A stretch of 64,000 nucleotides of DNA from Actinomycetota bacterium (lineage in GTDB: Bacteria; Actinomycetota; Coriobacteriia; Anaerosomatales; Anaerosomataceae): positions 306,024-370,023 of the forward strand of contig RCMX01000001.1 in the NCBI GenBank assembly GCA_004348925.1. Reading direction: 5' to 3'. A program made the position numbers and the translations under genes. The notes beneath the pieces are model-generated. The model was given only the letters and a program-made list of their open reading frames with translations, was not told the DNA's origin and made no database searches. The first letter of the stretch is position 1; each line of letters starts with the position of its first letter. Positions 22,426-30,816 of this stretch are shown one piece after another.

Positions 22426-24459
22426 CTACTGCCGTTGCGTGAGAGATGCCGCCACTATGGCGATATCGTCGGTGTGGACGTCCCGCGAGAATGCGATGAC
22501 TTCGGCCATCAGGGTGTCGACGATCGATTGCGGACCCGCATCGCGCAAGGCATCGAGTGTGCGATAGATGCGATCCTCGCCGAAGAACTCCTTGTCGCGC
22601 CTCGCATCGGGGAGTCCGTCGCTGAAGATAATGAACGCGTCTCCCGGATGAAGCATGATGCGGAATTGCTCGAAGGCGACATCGGGCCATATGCCAAGCG
22701 GACCGTTTCGCAAGGCATCGTGCCGGGCGCACCCCGTCGAAGTGCACACGTACGGGTCGGGGTGGCCAGCGCTGCACAGATCGACCAGTCCGGTCCGAGT
22801 GTCGATCACCGCGTAGGTGGCTGTGGCGAAGATGCCGTCTGGCAGCAGGCGCACAAGCGCTTCATTGGCCGACGCGAGCACTTCGGACGGCGTCGCGTCT
22901 ATGAGGCTGAAGGCGTGTAGCGTCGTGCGCACGATGGAGCTGGTGGCCGCAGCCGAGATGCCCTTGCCCGCAACGTCGCCGAGGACGATCGCCACGCGGT
23001 GTTCATCGATCTCGAAGGCGTCATAGAAGTCGCCACCGATCTTTGCGAGCTCATCGGCGGAGCGGTACGCGTGTCCGAGCTCGACGCCCGGGAGGCGGTC
23101 CGGAAACGACAGCATCGCTCCCTGCAGGGTGTCGGCGATCTCGCGTTGCGCTGCGTACTGGCGGGCGTTCTCGAACGCCAGGGCGAGCGATGTCGCAAGC
23201 CTCATGGCGAACTCACGGTCGGTGTCACGGAATTCCCTGTCGACGCTCTTCAGGTGAAAGCTCAGGATCCCGAATACACGTCCGGCGCTTGAGAGCGGCA
23301 CCGTGAGAACGCCGCTGATCCCGAGGCGAGTCGCGAGGCCGGCATCCACGCGGGGGTCAGCGAGCGCGTTGCGAACCATGAGAGGCGTGTTCGATTCGGC
23401 GGCGAAGAACAGATGTCGACCGGTGACCTCATCGAGCAGCCTCCCCAGAGAGTCCGCGGGCAGCTGGTAGATGTGCGAAACGCGCCAACCATCGTCCTCC
23501 CTGAGGCTGATGGCTGCGGAATCCGCATGCACCGCCTCCGCCGCGCCGAGAAGCGCCCGCCGGAGGATCTCGTCAAGATCCAGCGTGGAGCTCACCTCGG
23601 CGTCGATGGCGCCGAGGGTCTGTGCGAGTTCAGCTTCGCGTCGAATGCGCGACTCCCGCTCACTGAGCGCTGTGTTCGCCTGGGCTAGCTCCCGGAAGAG
23701 GACCGCATTCGGCTCCGTGAGCGCAGTCTCGATAATGGCTTTGTAGAGCAGATAGACGGCAAGGATCCGGGTGTAGTGACCGATCAGGTTGAGCAGCCCG
23801 TACGCGTCCGAGTAGAGCGTGAAGCAGAGCTCCGACGCGACCGTTACGGCCAGAGACCAGAACAGGAGCCTCAGTACGTTGGGTTGGAAGCGCTCGGCAT
23901 TGCGCCGCAACAGGACCATCGCAGTGATGAACAAGGCGGAAATCACGTACTCCGCACCGATCTTGAATCCGGTGAGCCCGGTGGCATCCAGGCAGTGCGG
24001 GAACACGCGCCACCAGAAGATGGTCGCGAAGACGAGCATCACGGCGAGCGTCCATCCGGCAGCCACACGCCGAAGGTCCAGCCCCCGCCCGAGCATTCCG
24101 GGGGCGATCACCAGTGCGATCGCCTGCATGCTGCGTGCGGCGATCCAGAGCTGCGTGGGAGTGTCGAGGGAGGTGCCCGGAAGTATGCCCATCCCTTTGT
24201 AGGTGAAGAGGTGAGCAGCGTCCACGCACGCGATCGCCAGGGACGCGACACCGAGGAAGAGCAGGTACTCGTTCTGTACGAACCGGCGACTGTTCCAGAT
24301 GACCATGAACACGCACGCGGACACGACGATAGCGAACAACTCCGCGATGCTGTGGAAGAGCAGGTAACTCTCTGTGCGGGCCAGATAGAGCAGCACGAGG
24401 ACGGTCACTGCGACGATGGCGCCGGTGACTGTCCCTCGTTTTGGCTGTCGAATATCCAT
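22426..24459 (-). CDS. Membrane-anchored GAF / PP2C (SpoIIE-RsbU type) serine phosphatase
   Basis: 677 residues. About eight membrane spans in residues 10-250 resemble the MASE3-type sensory domain; then a short coiled region (LFRELAQANTALSERESRI), a GAF domain (about 275-420), and a C-terminal PP2C domain with GGDFYDAFEID, VLGDVAGKGISAA and HTDDIAIVAAS metal-binding motifs. RsbU-type enzymes dephosphorylate STAS-domain anti-anti-sigma factors. No STAS or sigma gene is adjacent, so the target is unknown; the STAS-HATPase fusion at 42882 is a candidate in the same window. The ribosome site before ATG 24459 is weak. Confidence 0.87.
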   Translation of the reverse strand: MDIRQPKRGTVTGAIVAVTVLVLLYLARTESYLLFHSIAELFAIVVSACVFMVIWNSRRFVQNEYLLFLGVASLAIACVDAAHLFTYKGMGILPGTSLDTPTQLWIAARSMQAIALVIAPGMLGRGLDLRRVAAGWTLAVMLVFATIFWWRVFPHCLDATGLTGFKIGAEYVISALFITAMVLLRRNAERFQPNVLRLLFWSLAVTVASELCFTLYSDAYGLLNLIGHYTRILAVYLLYKAIIETALTEPNAVLFRELAQANTALSERESRIRREAELAQTLGAIDAEVSSTLDLDEILRRALLGAAEAVHADSAAISLREDDGWRVSHIYQLPADSLGRLLDEVTGRHLFFAAESNTPLMVRNALADPRVDAGLATRLGISGVLTVPLSSAGRVFGILSFHLKSVDREFRDTDREFAMRLATSLALAFENARQYAAQREIADTLQGAMLSFPDRLPGVELGHAYRSADELAKIGGDFYDAFEIDEHRVAIVLGDVAGKGISAAATSSIVRTTLHAFSLIDATPSEVLASANEALVRLLPDGIFATATYAVIDTRTGLVDLCSAGHPDPYVCTSTGCARHDALRNGPLGIWPDVAFEQFRIMLHPGDAFIIFSDGLPDARRDKEFFGEDRIYRTLDALRDAGPQSIVDTLMAEVIAFSRDVHTDDIAIVAASLTQRQ

Positions 24460-24505
24460 ATTCAGGATTCTAGCAGGTGACTCTCTTTGTCCGGCATGTG
24501 GCGGC

Positions 24506-24511
24506 TATACT
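24506..24511 (+). promoter_or_regulatory. -10 element before the radical-SAM pair
   Basis: TATACT 32 nt ahead of the GTG start at 24543, in the divergent gap with the phosphatase gene. No good -35. Confidence 0.4.
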
Positions 24512-24542
24512 GGACTCTGCGTTCCTGGAGACGGGGGAGGCC

Positions 24543-25217
24543 GTGCAAGAGGTTGTTCGCATCGAGATCGGTTCCGGTGGCCTTCCTTCGTGTGTGCGAT
24601 GCGGGACGTCGGACACTGCGGTGTATCGAGCTGCGGCTGAAGTGATTGCGGAGCTCTTGGCGGCGGACGCGAGGGACGATGCCGTTTTGATGCTGCGCGG
24701 AGTCGAGGCGTTCGGACACCCCGCTTTGCCTGAGATCATCGGTGCTGCCGTGTCCGCCGGGTGGCGTCGCGTGGGGCTGCAGACGGCCGGCGGGCTTCTC
24801 GGCGTCGGCGGGAATGCGCCAGGGGTACTCCATGCGGGTGTTCGCCACTTCGAGATCGTGATGGCTCCGGGGGTTCCGCCGATGTCGGGAACGGGCGGCC
24901 TGGAGCCGCTCGACGGCCTTCGAATGCTCGTTTCCGCTGCGTCCACCGCCCGTGTCCGCATCGCGGTCTCCGTCATCCTCCCGACGTGCCGCCATTCCGT
25001 CGAGGCGCTGCCAGCGGTGGTCGCAGACCTTGCGGCGGCCGGGGCCGGATCGGTCAGGATCGTCGCGGAGCCCGGTGCGTGCACGGGATCCCGTGCGCTC
25101 GCCGCGGTGATCGCCGCATGTGACACGGGTGTCGTCAATGCGGTGTGGGTGGACGTCAGCGGCATCGAGCTCCCCGCGGGGCACGCGATGCATCGTGCAC
25201 CGGGAGTGCTCTCATGA
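24543..25217 (+). CDS. Degenerate radical-SAM-like protein lacking a full cluster motif
   Basis: 224 residues from GTG 24543, preceded by GGGGGAGG. The chain has the alternating helix/strand look of a radical-SAM barrel: LRGVEAFGHPALPEIIGAAV followed by GWRRVGLQTAGGLL matches the GGEPL...LPEIi...G..v.l.TNG core. Only two cysteines are present in the region where CX3CX2C should be (C17 and C20 in SCVRCGTS), so a 4Fe-4S cluster held in the usual way is doubtful. The stop overlaps the next gene, a full radical-SAM enzyme, by ATGA. Could be a partner subunit or a protein whose first Cys comes from elsewhere. No function is assigned. Confidence 0.6.
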   Translation: MQEVVRIEIGSGGLPSCVRCGTSDTAVYRAAAEVIAELLAADARDDAVLMLRGVEAFGHPALPEIIGAAVSAGWRRVGLQTAGGLLGVGGNAPGVLHAGVRHFEIVMAPGVPPMSGTGGLEPLDGLRMLVSAASTARVRIAVSVILPTCRHSVEALPAVVADLAAAGAGSVRIVAEPGACTGSRALAAVIAACDTGVVNAVWVDVSGIELPAGHAMHRAPGVLS

Positions 25218-26482
25218 GCGACGTGCTGAAGGTCGCGCTGCTTGCTATGAACGCACCTGGCTACCAGTCGCTTGCCCTGGGGTATCTGAGGGCGTACGCG
25301 CAGGCCGACGATCGGCTCAGAGGCCGAGTCGGGTTCCAGACACTCGATCTGACCACCGACATCGATCCATGGTGGGCTGCCTACCGCGTCCTCGAACTGC
25401 AACCCGACGTGCTCGGCGTGTCCGTGACCTGCTGGAGCGCGCGCGCCGTGTACGACCTTTGTCGTGTCGTGAAGGCAGCCCGACCATCCGTTCGGATCGT
25501 CCTCGGCGGTCCCGAGGTCGGTCCGATCGCGCACGATGTTCTCGAGGCGCACAGCGATGTCGACGCCGTCGTTCGTGGCGAGGGCGAGGCCACGTTTGCC
25601 GAGTACCTCCGCGCGGTCGCGACGAATCGGGACGTGTGGCGTGTCGAGGGAGTGACCGCTCGCAGAGCAGACGGTGCGATCGTCTCGGCGCCGGATCGCG
25701 CACTTATCGCGGATCTTGATTCGATCCCGTCCCCGTATCTGACCGGTGTCATGACACCTGTTGACGGCGCCGGCTACATCGAGACCTACCGGGGGTGCCC
25801 GCACCGTTGCGGCTACTGCTTCGAGGGCAAAGGCTACGGTCGCATCAGGTCGTTCTCCGACGCGCGTATCGAAGCCGAGATTCGCATGCTCGTCGAGACG
25901 CATGACGTCACGTCGTTCTCCTTCATCGACCCCGTGTTCAACCTGACGGATGAGCGGCTCGCATTTCTCTCGGCGACGCTTGCGCCCCATGCCCGGCAGG
26001 GCATCAGGCTTCACACCGTCGAAGTGGATATCGAGCGAATCGACGATGCGGCTGCTGCGCTGCTTGCCGACGCTGGCGTCGCTTCGGTCGAGACCGGTCC
26101 GCAGAGCGTGGGCGCCACGGCGCTCGCACAATGTCGCCGGAGATTCGACCCGGAGCGCTTCTCCGCGGGTGTTGCGGCGCTTCGCCGTCGTGGTATCTCG
26201 GTCGAGTGCGACCTGATCATCGGACTGCCGGGCGATACCGTTGACGATTTCTTCGACGGGATGCGCTTCTGCTTTGGGCTCGATCCCGGCAAGGTGCAGA
26301 CGTCGACACTGCATGTGCTGCCCGGCACCGACCTCTGGCAGCGCTCGGAGGAACTCGGACTCATCTATGACGCAGAGCCACCGCACGAGATCATCGCCAC
26401 CGCGACGATCGGGTACGCCGATCTGAGACGCGCTGAAGTGCGCGCGACGTGGCTGCAACGTGAGTACGAGTCGCGCATCTGA
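25214..26482 (+). CDS. B12-binding-domain radical SAM protein
   Basis: 422 residues from ATG 25214. N-terminal Rossmann-like region (about 1-140) of the cobalamin-binding type (GVSVTCWSARAVYDLCRVV, VLGGPEVGP, VVRGEGEATFAEYL); it lacks the DXHXXG base ligand. Then the cluster motif C195-X3-C199-X2-C202 in RGCPHRCGYC, a SAM-binding FIDPVFN, and IIGLPGDTVDDFFDG. Members include methyltransferases, oxygen-independent cyclases and many unassigned enzymes. Coupled to the degenerate partner upstream; the aminotransferase starts 10 nt downstream. Substrate unknown. Confidence 0.85.
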   Translation: MSDVLKVALLAMNAPGYQSLALGYLRAYAQADDRLRGRVGFQTLDLTTDIDPWWAAYRVLELQPDVLGVSVTCWSARAVYDLCRVVKAARPSVRIVLGGPEVGPIAHDVLEAHSDVDAVVRGEGEATFAEYLRAVATNRDVWRVEGVTARRADGAIVSAPDRALIADLDSIPSPYLTGVMTPVDGAGYIETYRGCPHRCGYCFEGKGYGRIRSFSDARIEAEIRMLVETHDVTSFSFIDPVFNLTDERLAFLSATLAPHARQGIRLHTVEVDIERIDDAAAALLADAGVASVETGPQSVGATALAQCRRRFDPERFSAGVAALRRRGISVECDLIIGLPGDTVDDFFDGMRFCFGLDPGKVQTSTLHVLPGTDLWQRSEELGLIYDAEPPHEIIATATIGYADLRRAEVRATWLQREYESRI

Positions 26483-26492
26483 AGGAGGTTTC

Positions 26493-27650
26493 GTGGACGA
26501 GGTTTCTCGCAGGGCGAAGGCGATACGTCCGTTCGTGGTGATGGACGTCGTCGCTCGGGCCAAAGAACTGACAGCAGCCGGGCGTGACATCGTGCGCATG
26601 GAGATCGGCGACCCCGATTTCTCGACGCCCGATGTGATCAGGCGCGCAGCCGAAGCGGCGATGGAGGCTGGTGACACCGGCTACACACAGTCTGCGGGGC
26701 TTCCCGATCTTCGTGACGCCATCCGCGATCACTATGCGGCCGCGTACGGCGTCACGGTGGATCCCGAGGATGTGATCGTCACACAGGGCACTTCGCCTGC
26801 GATGCTTCTGCTGTTCGGTGCGCTCATGGATCCGGGCGACGAGGTGATCATCTCCGACCCCTGCTATCCGGCGTACTCGAACTACATATCCTTCCTGGGC
26901 GGCGTGCCGGTGCCTGTGCGGGTACGAGCCGAGGAGGGCTTCCGGTTCCGCATGAGCGAAGTTCGCGATGCGATCACCCCTAGAACCAAGGCGATCATGA
27001 TCAACTCGCCGGCGAATCCGATGGGGGCGGTCCTGGGGCCGGAGGATCTCGCCGCACTCGCCGCTCTTGCCGAGGAGACCGGCATCTGGATCGCAAGCGA
27101 CGAGATCTACCATGGCCTGCAGTTCGACGGGCCGTCGCGCTCTATCCTCGAGTTCACGGATCGTGCGTTCGTGCTCAACGGGTTCTCCAAAGCCTACGCC
27201 ATGACGGGATGGCGGCTCGGCTACCTTATTGCACCCCGGCAGTTCGTTCGTCCCGCCGAGATCATCCAGCAGAACTTCTTCCTATGCGCGAATCACTTCG
27301 TGCAGGTCGCGGGCACGGTAGCACTCCTCGAAGCACAGGGCGATGTCGCCCGGATGCGTGCCGAGTATGACGCACGTCGTCGCTATCTGGTGCCGGCGCT
27401 CAGGGAGGTCGGCCTCACCATCGCGGTGGAGCCGACAGGGGCGTTCTACGTATTCGCTGATGCACGATGCTGGGGGAGCGACTCGCTGGCTCTGTCCGGC
27501 CGACTCCTCGAGGAAGCGGGCGTTGCCGTTGCGCCAGGCATCGACTTCGGTCCGGGAGGCGAGGGATTCCTGCGGTTCAGCTATGCAACGTCGCTTGACC
27601 GTCTCCAGGAGGGCGTGCGTCGGTTGCGTTCGTGGTCACAGGGGGTTTAG
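26493..27650 (+). CDS. PLP-dependent class I/II aminotransferase
   Basis: 385 residues from GTG 26493, five bases after an ideal AAGGAGG. Seen: MEIGDPDFSTPD, YTQSAGLPDLRDAI, NSPANPMGAV, ASDEIYHGLQF, the PLP-binding Lys in NGFSKAYAMTGWRLGY, and RFSYATS with the carboxylate-binding Arg. Closest in pattern to aspartate/aromatic aminotransferases of the AspC-type subgroup; the amino-acid substrate cannot be fixed. Follows the radical-SAM pair closely and may share a pathway with it. Confidence 0.9.
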   Translation: MDEVSRRAKAIRPFVVMDVVARAKELTAAGRDIVRMEIGDPDFSTPDVIRRAAEAAMEAGDTGYTQSAGLPDLRDAIRDHYAAAYGVTVDPEDVIVTQGTSPAMLLLFGALMDPGDEVIISDPCYPAYSNYISFLGGVPVPVRVRAEEGFRFRMSEVRDAITPRTKAIMINSPANPMGAVLGPEDLAALAALAEETGIWIASDEIYHGLQFDGPSRSILEFTDRAFVLNGFSKAYAMTGWRLGYLIAPRQFVRPAEIIQQNFFLCANHFVQVAGTVALLEAQGDVARMRAEYDARRRYLVPALREVGLTIAVEPTGAFYVFADARCWGSDSLALSGRLLEEAGVAVAPGIDFGPGGEGFLRFSYATSLDRLQEGVRRLRSWSQGV

Positions 27651-27681
27651 TCCGTCAGTTCGGCAGAAGATGAGGTGCACT

Positions 27682-28122
27682 ATGCGTTTGGGGTCAGACG
27701 GTGGGTCGATCGCGCGATACTCGGACGGAGACGTCGTCTTCGCTGAAGGCGACGATGGGCTCTATCTCTACATCATCATCAGCGGGGCAGTGCGCATCCG
27801 GAAGGAAGGGGACATCGTTGCGACCGTTGTCGCGGAGCTCGCCCCGGGTGAGATGTTCGGGGAGTCGGCGATCATCGAACAGCGGCCACGGTCGGCGACT
27901 GCGGTCGCCCTCGGCGATACCGAGCTTGCCTGCTACGACCGTGAATCGTTCCTGGCGGCGCTGGCAGATGATCCCGAGCTTGCGCTGCGCGCGATGTCGG
28001 CGCTCATCGAGCGCTTGCGCGTGACGACCGGGCGGCTGCAGCATCTCGCAACGCAGCACGTGCTTGATCGTGCCGAGATGGCGCTCACCGAACGCGCGAT
28101 ACTTGAGAGCGAGCTCTCTTGA
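27682..28122 (+). CDS. Lone cyclic-nucleotide-binding (CRP-like) domain protein
   Basis: 146 residues. The cupin-like CNB fold is visible in GDVVFAEGDDGLYLYIIISG and LAPGEMFGESAIIEQRPRSATAVAL, close to the phosphate-binding cassette GEMFGE(S/L)A...R.A; the Arg-Ser-Ala keeps the cyclic-phosphate-binding Arg. No helix-turn-helix follows: after the domain come only about 40 helical residues. It cannot bind DNA in the manner of CRP. ATG 27682 follows GAGGT; ATG 27670 is possible but has no ribosome site. Perhaps a regulatory subunit for a neighbour. Confidence 0.75.
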   Translation: MRLGSDGGSIARYSDGDVVFAEGDDGLYLYIIISGAVRIRKEGDIVATVVAELAPGEMFGESAIIEQRPRSATAVALGDTELACYDRESFLAALADDPELALRAMSALIERLRVTTGRLQHLATQHVLDRAEMALTERAILESELS

Positions 28123-28211
28123 GCCGATATAGGTAGCAGCGAGAGTGCATGCGGTATGGAAGTTGCTCTTTCATCCGCGACCGGCATTTCGTACACATCA
28201 GGGGGTACCAC

Positions 28212-28928
28212 GTGAATGAGGTCTGGAGCAAAGCGGACCTGCACATACACTCGAACCACAGTGATGGGCTTGCGAAGATTCCTGAGATCATGGAGTACGT
28301 CGCCACCAAGACGGACATCTCAGTCATCGCGATCACGGATCACAACACCATCGAAGGCGCGCTCTTCGCGCAGTCGTTGCAGGAGATGTATGGCATAGAG
28401 GTCGTGGTCGGCGAGGAGATCTCGTCCAAGTCCGGGCATATCATCGGTCTGTGGCTTGAGGAAGCGATTCCGCCGAACCTGTCCGCAGCCGAGACGGTCT
28501 CGCGCATCAACGAGCAGGGCGGCATCGCAGTCATCGCACATCCTTTCGCGAACCGTGCATTCGGGCCGTTCGGCCTGGAGAGCGTCGGGCAGGCGATCTA
28601 CGACGTCGCATTCCACGCACTCGAGGTCTACAACTCGTCGCCCTACCTGATCTACGCTAACAAGCTCGCTGCCAAGGCGTTCGCGGGCGGCCAGGGAGTG
28701 GCTGCAACAGGTGGGTCCGATGCCCATGTCCTCAAGGCCGTCGGCAAAGGCTATACATTGTTCCGCGGCAAGACGGCTGCCGACCTGCGACTCAGTATCG
28801 AGAATCTGGAGACCCGCGCGGAGGCCGCGCGGGGCGGGCTTTCCGTTGCACTTCGGTACGCATTCCGCTATCCGCAGATCCGGCGCCTGCAGGCATGGAA
28901 TTGGGAGCGGTGCAAAGCCACCAAGTAG
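28212..28928 (+). CDS. PHP-domain metal-dependent phosphoesterase
   Basis: 238 residues from GTG 28212, preceded by AGGGGG. Seen: the four PHP metal motifs: KADLHIHSNHSDG, AITDHNTIEG, the Glu in VVVGEEISSKSGHIIG, and GIAVIAHPF; further GGSDAHVLKAVG. The family includes histidinol phosphatase, YciV/RnaAM-type nucleases and others; the small size and EVYNSS loop fit the YciV-like group, but substrate is not predictable. Convergent with the next gene, 7 nt apart. Confidence 0.85.
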   Translation: MNEVWSKADLHIHSNHSDGLAKIPEIMEYVATKTDISVIAITDHNTIEGALFAQSLQEMYGIEVVVGEEISSKSGHIIGLWLEEAIPPNLSAAETVSRINEQGGIAVIAHPFANRAFGPFGLESVGQAIYDVAFHALEVYNSSPYLIYANKLAAKAFAGGQGVAATGGSDAHVLKAVGKGYTLFRGKTAADLRLSIENLETRAEAARGGLSVALRYAFRYPQIRRLQAWNWERCKATK

Positions 28929-28935
28929 TGAGGGG

Positions 28936-30156
28936 CTACCGTCCCATGTGGGCAAGCGCGGCCGAGATGGCGTCGGTCGTTGCCTCGACAAGGGCGGGAT
29001 CATCGCCCCAAGGCGTGAGCGTGATCACGCGCACATCTTCGACCAGTCGTGCGGTATCGATGGCATGTCTGAGATCGAGCGCACTCGCGAGCGTGACGTG
29101 CGGGAGCGTGGCGGGCGCGACCACAATGACATGACACCCGAGGGCCGCGAGATGTCGGGTCGTTTCGGTCACGTCGGGCGTTGCCCATTCCAGCCAACCC
29201 ATTCGAATGTTCGACTCGCGGACTCCGCGATCGATCAGCATCAGTCTAACCCGTTGATTGAAGTAGTTTTCGTGCTCGAGCCATCCAGCTTCCAGCTCAG
29301 ACCACGCGGTCGGCTCACCTTCGCCCACAAGCACGACGCCGACATCGTCGGGAGTCGCGCCATTCGTCGCTCCGACGATGCGATCGGCCAGTCGGGAGGC
29401 GAGCACGTCAGACCGCCAGATGCTCGGCGAACGCACAAGGCGAATACTGACCGCATCCGCCGCGCGCTGGGCATCGTGCAGTGATTCGCGCGACCTCAGT
29501 GAGTCGTCCGGTCCGAGCGTGACCACAACGACGTCACGATGTCCGATCCGACCGAACTCGTTGATGATATCCGCGAGGCCCGGCGACCCGTCGCACCATG
29601 CGACGGAGATGTCGCTGACGCGTCCGACAAGGCGATCGGTGGCTCCATCCACGACTGCCGCTACAGAGTCGCGTGCGGGATTGCGGCCGCCGAGGGCGTG
29701 GTAGCGAGTCTTCTCGCTTAGGAAGACGAAGGGCAGCGCGCTTGTCGGCAATCGCAACGCACCGGTTGACACGAGCCGCTCGATCACCCGCGCTGTGGAT
29801 GCGACACGGTAGTGAGCCGGTTCGGCGCACGAGAGCACGGCTACTGCCGGCCTGTCCGTAGAAGTCGCAGAGCGAGTGGGGTCGAGGCGTTGCTGCCGGG
29901 GGATGGCATGCGGCAGCGCAGCCGCTGCGCTCCAGTACCCGCCCGTGATGCCCGCCGCGACGAATACGATCGCGAGCCCGATGACGCGTGCATCGCCGGT
30001 TCGCGCAAGAGACGAGAACATCTGGATAGTCAGTACGACGGCGCCGCTCATGCCGAACACGCCGATGAGTTGGCTCCGGCGCGGGAGGACAAGTGAAGCG
30101 ACCACGCACGCTCCAAGGGTGATGCTTCCTGCCAGCAGTCCCAGCCATGGCGCCAC
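28936..30156 (-). CDS. Membrane-anchored, catalytically degenerate ferrochelatase-like protein
   Basis: 406 residues from GTG 30156, six bases after AGAGGA; a longer frame to 30243 would run into the divergent thioredoxin promoter. The first 85 residues hold about three hydrophobic spans. The remaining 300 resemble class-II chelatases: TRYHALGGRNPARDS parallels RYEAIGGISPL of HemH, DVVVVTLGPDDSLRS parallels the VLAPHFST strand, and RMGWLEWATPDVTETTRHLA parallels the GPDVQDLTRDL helix. The catalytic His of SAHSLP is replaced (VLVGEGEP) and the DHLEVLYD Glu region reads TLASALDL. So metal insertion into porphyrin is unlikely; a sensor or scaffold role is possible. The comparison is from memory and the similarity is distant. 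Confidence 0.55.
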   Translation of the reverse strand: MAPWLGLLAGSITLGACVVASLVLPRRSQLIGVFGMSGAVVLTIQMFSSLARTGDARVIGLAIVFVAAGITGGYWSAAAALPHAIPRQQRLDPTRSATSTDRPAVAVLSCAEPAHYRVASTARVIERLVSTGALRLPTSALPFVFLSEKTRYHALGGRNPARDSVAAVVDGATDRLVGRVSDISVAWCDGSPGLADIINEFGRIGHRDVVVVTLGPDDSLRSRESLHDAQRAADAVSIRLVRSPSIWRSDVLASRLADRIVGATNGATPDDVGVVLVGEGEPTAWSELEAGWLEHENYFNQRVRLMLIDRGVRESNIRMGWLEWATPDVTETTRHLAALGCHVIVVAPATLPHVTLASALDLRHAIDTARLVEDVRVITLTPWGDDPALVEATTDAISAALAHMGR

Positions 30157-30223
30157 GAGCGTTCCTCTCAGTGCAGACGACCGTTCGACAATAGCGGCAC
30201 TGTGAGGTGAATCGCAAATCGTC

Positions 30224-30253
30224 TTGCACAAGAAATACCCCAAGGGGTATAGT
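30224..30253 (+). promoter_or_regulatory. Thioredoxin promoter with CsoR-type operator in the spacer
   Basis: -35 TTGCAC (30224-30229), 18-nt spacer, -10 TATAGT (30248-30253). The dyad ATACCCC-AA-GGGGTAT (30235-30250) fills the spacer and touches the -10. The half-sites equal those of the operators at 31591 and 38646, but with a 2-nt instead of 3-nt gap between ATACCCC and GGGGTAT. Confidence 0.75.
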
Positions 30254-30286
30254 ATGGAGCGTAGTCACCCGAACAAGGAGTCGAAC

Positions 30287-30607
30287 ATGAGCGCAGGTGT
30301 GAAGGAGATCGCAGAATCGGAATTCCAGGTTGAGGTACTTGAATCGGCCGAGCCCGTCGTCGTGGATTTCTGGGCCCCTTGGTGCGGACCGTGCCGTATG
30401 GTCGGGCCGGAGATCGAGAAGCTGGCCGCGCGTACCGATGGCGTCAAGTTCGTGAAAGTCAACGTCGATGAAAGCCGCGAGGTCGCGGTCAAGTATGGAG
30501 TCATGAGCATCCCGACCATCGCCAAGTTCGAGAGTGGTACTCTGGTCTCGCAGGTGGTCGGCGCTCGCAGCGCCGATGCGCTCGGTCGCGAGTTCGGTCT
30601 GGTCTGA
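30287..30607 (+). CDS. trxA: Thioredoxin
   Basis: 106 residues, cytosolic. Active site WCGPC with C33 and C36, preceded by VVVDFWAP; cis-Pro in MSIPTIAKF. ATG 30287 follows AAGGAG by 6 nt. The promoter carries a CsoR-family operator, so this is not simply the housekeeping thioredoxin: it is probably induced by the signal sensed by the repressor at 31232. FmdB follows after 7 nt and DUF302 after that, in one likely operon. Confidence 0.94.
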   Translation: MSAGVKEIAESEFQVEVLESAEPVVVDFWAPWCGPCRMVGPEIEKLAARTDGVKFVKVNVDESREVAVKYGVMSIPTIAKFESGTLVSQVVGARSADALGREFGLV

Positions 30608-30614
30608 GGCTGTC

Positions 30615-30809
30615 GTGCCAACGTACGAACTGAGATGTGCTGACTGTGGCAACCGCTTTGAGCGCTTCCTGTTGCGTCTCATTCGCGAATCGGACAAGGT
30701 CTGTCCGGTGTGTGAGTCACAGAACGTGTCAGCTGGCGTCGGGGGCGGTATCCTGGGACGGACATCAAGTGAGGCTGCGTCGTGTGGCTCTGTCGGAGGT
30801 TTTGGCTGA
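30615..30809 (+). CDS. FmdB-family zinc-ribbon protein
   Basis: 64 residues. PTYELRCADCGNRFERFL and VCPVCES give two CxxC pairs forming a zinc ribbon as in FmdB/regulatory zinc-ribbon proteins, whose function is unclear; the tail is Gly/Ser-rich (GVGGGILGRTSSEAASCG) as usual. GTG 30615 is 7 nt after the thioredoxin stop. Short but matches the family closely. Confidence 0.8.
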   Translation: MPTYELRCADCGNRFERFLLRLIRESDKVCPVCESQNVSAGVGGGILGRTSSEAASCGSVGGFG

Positions 30810-30816
30810 GGATGAT

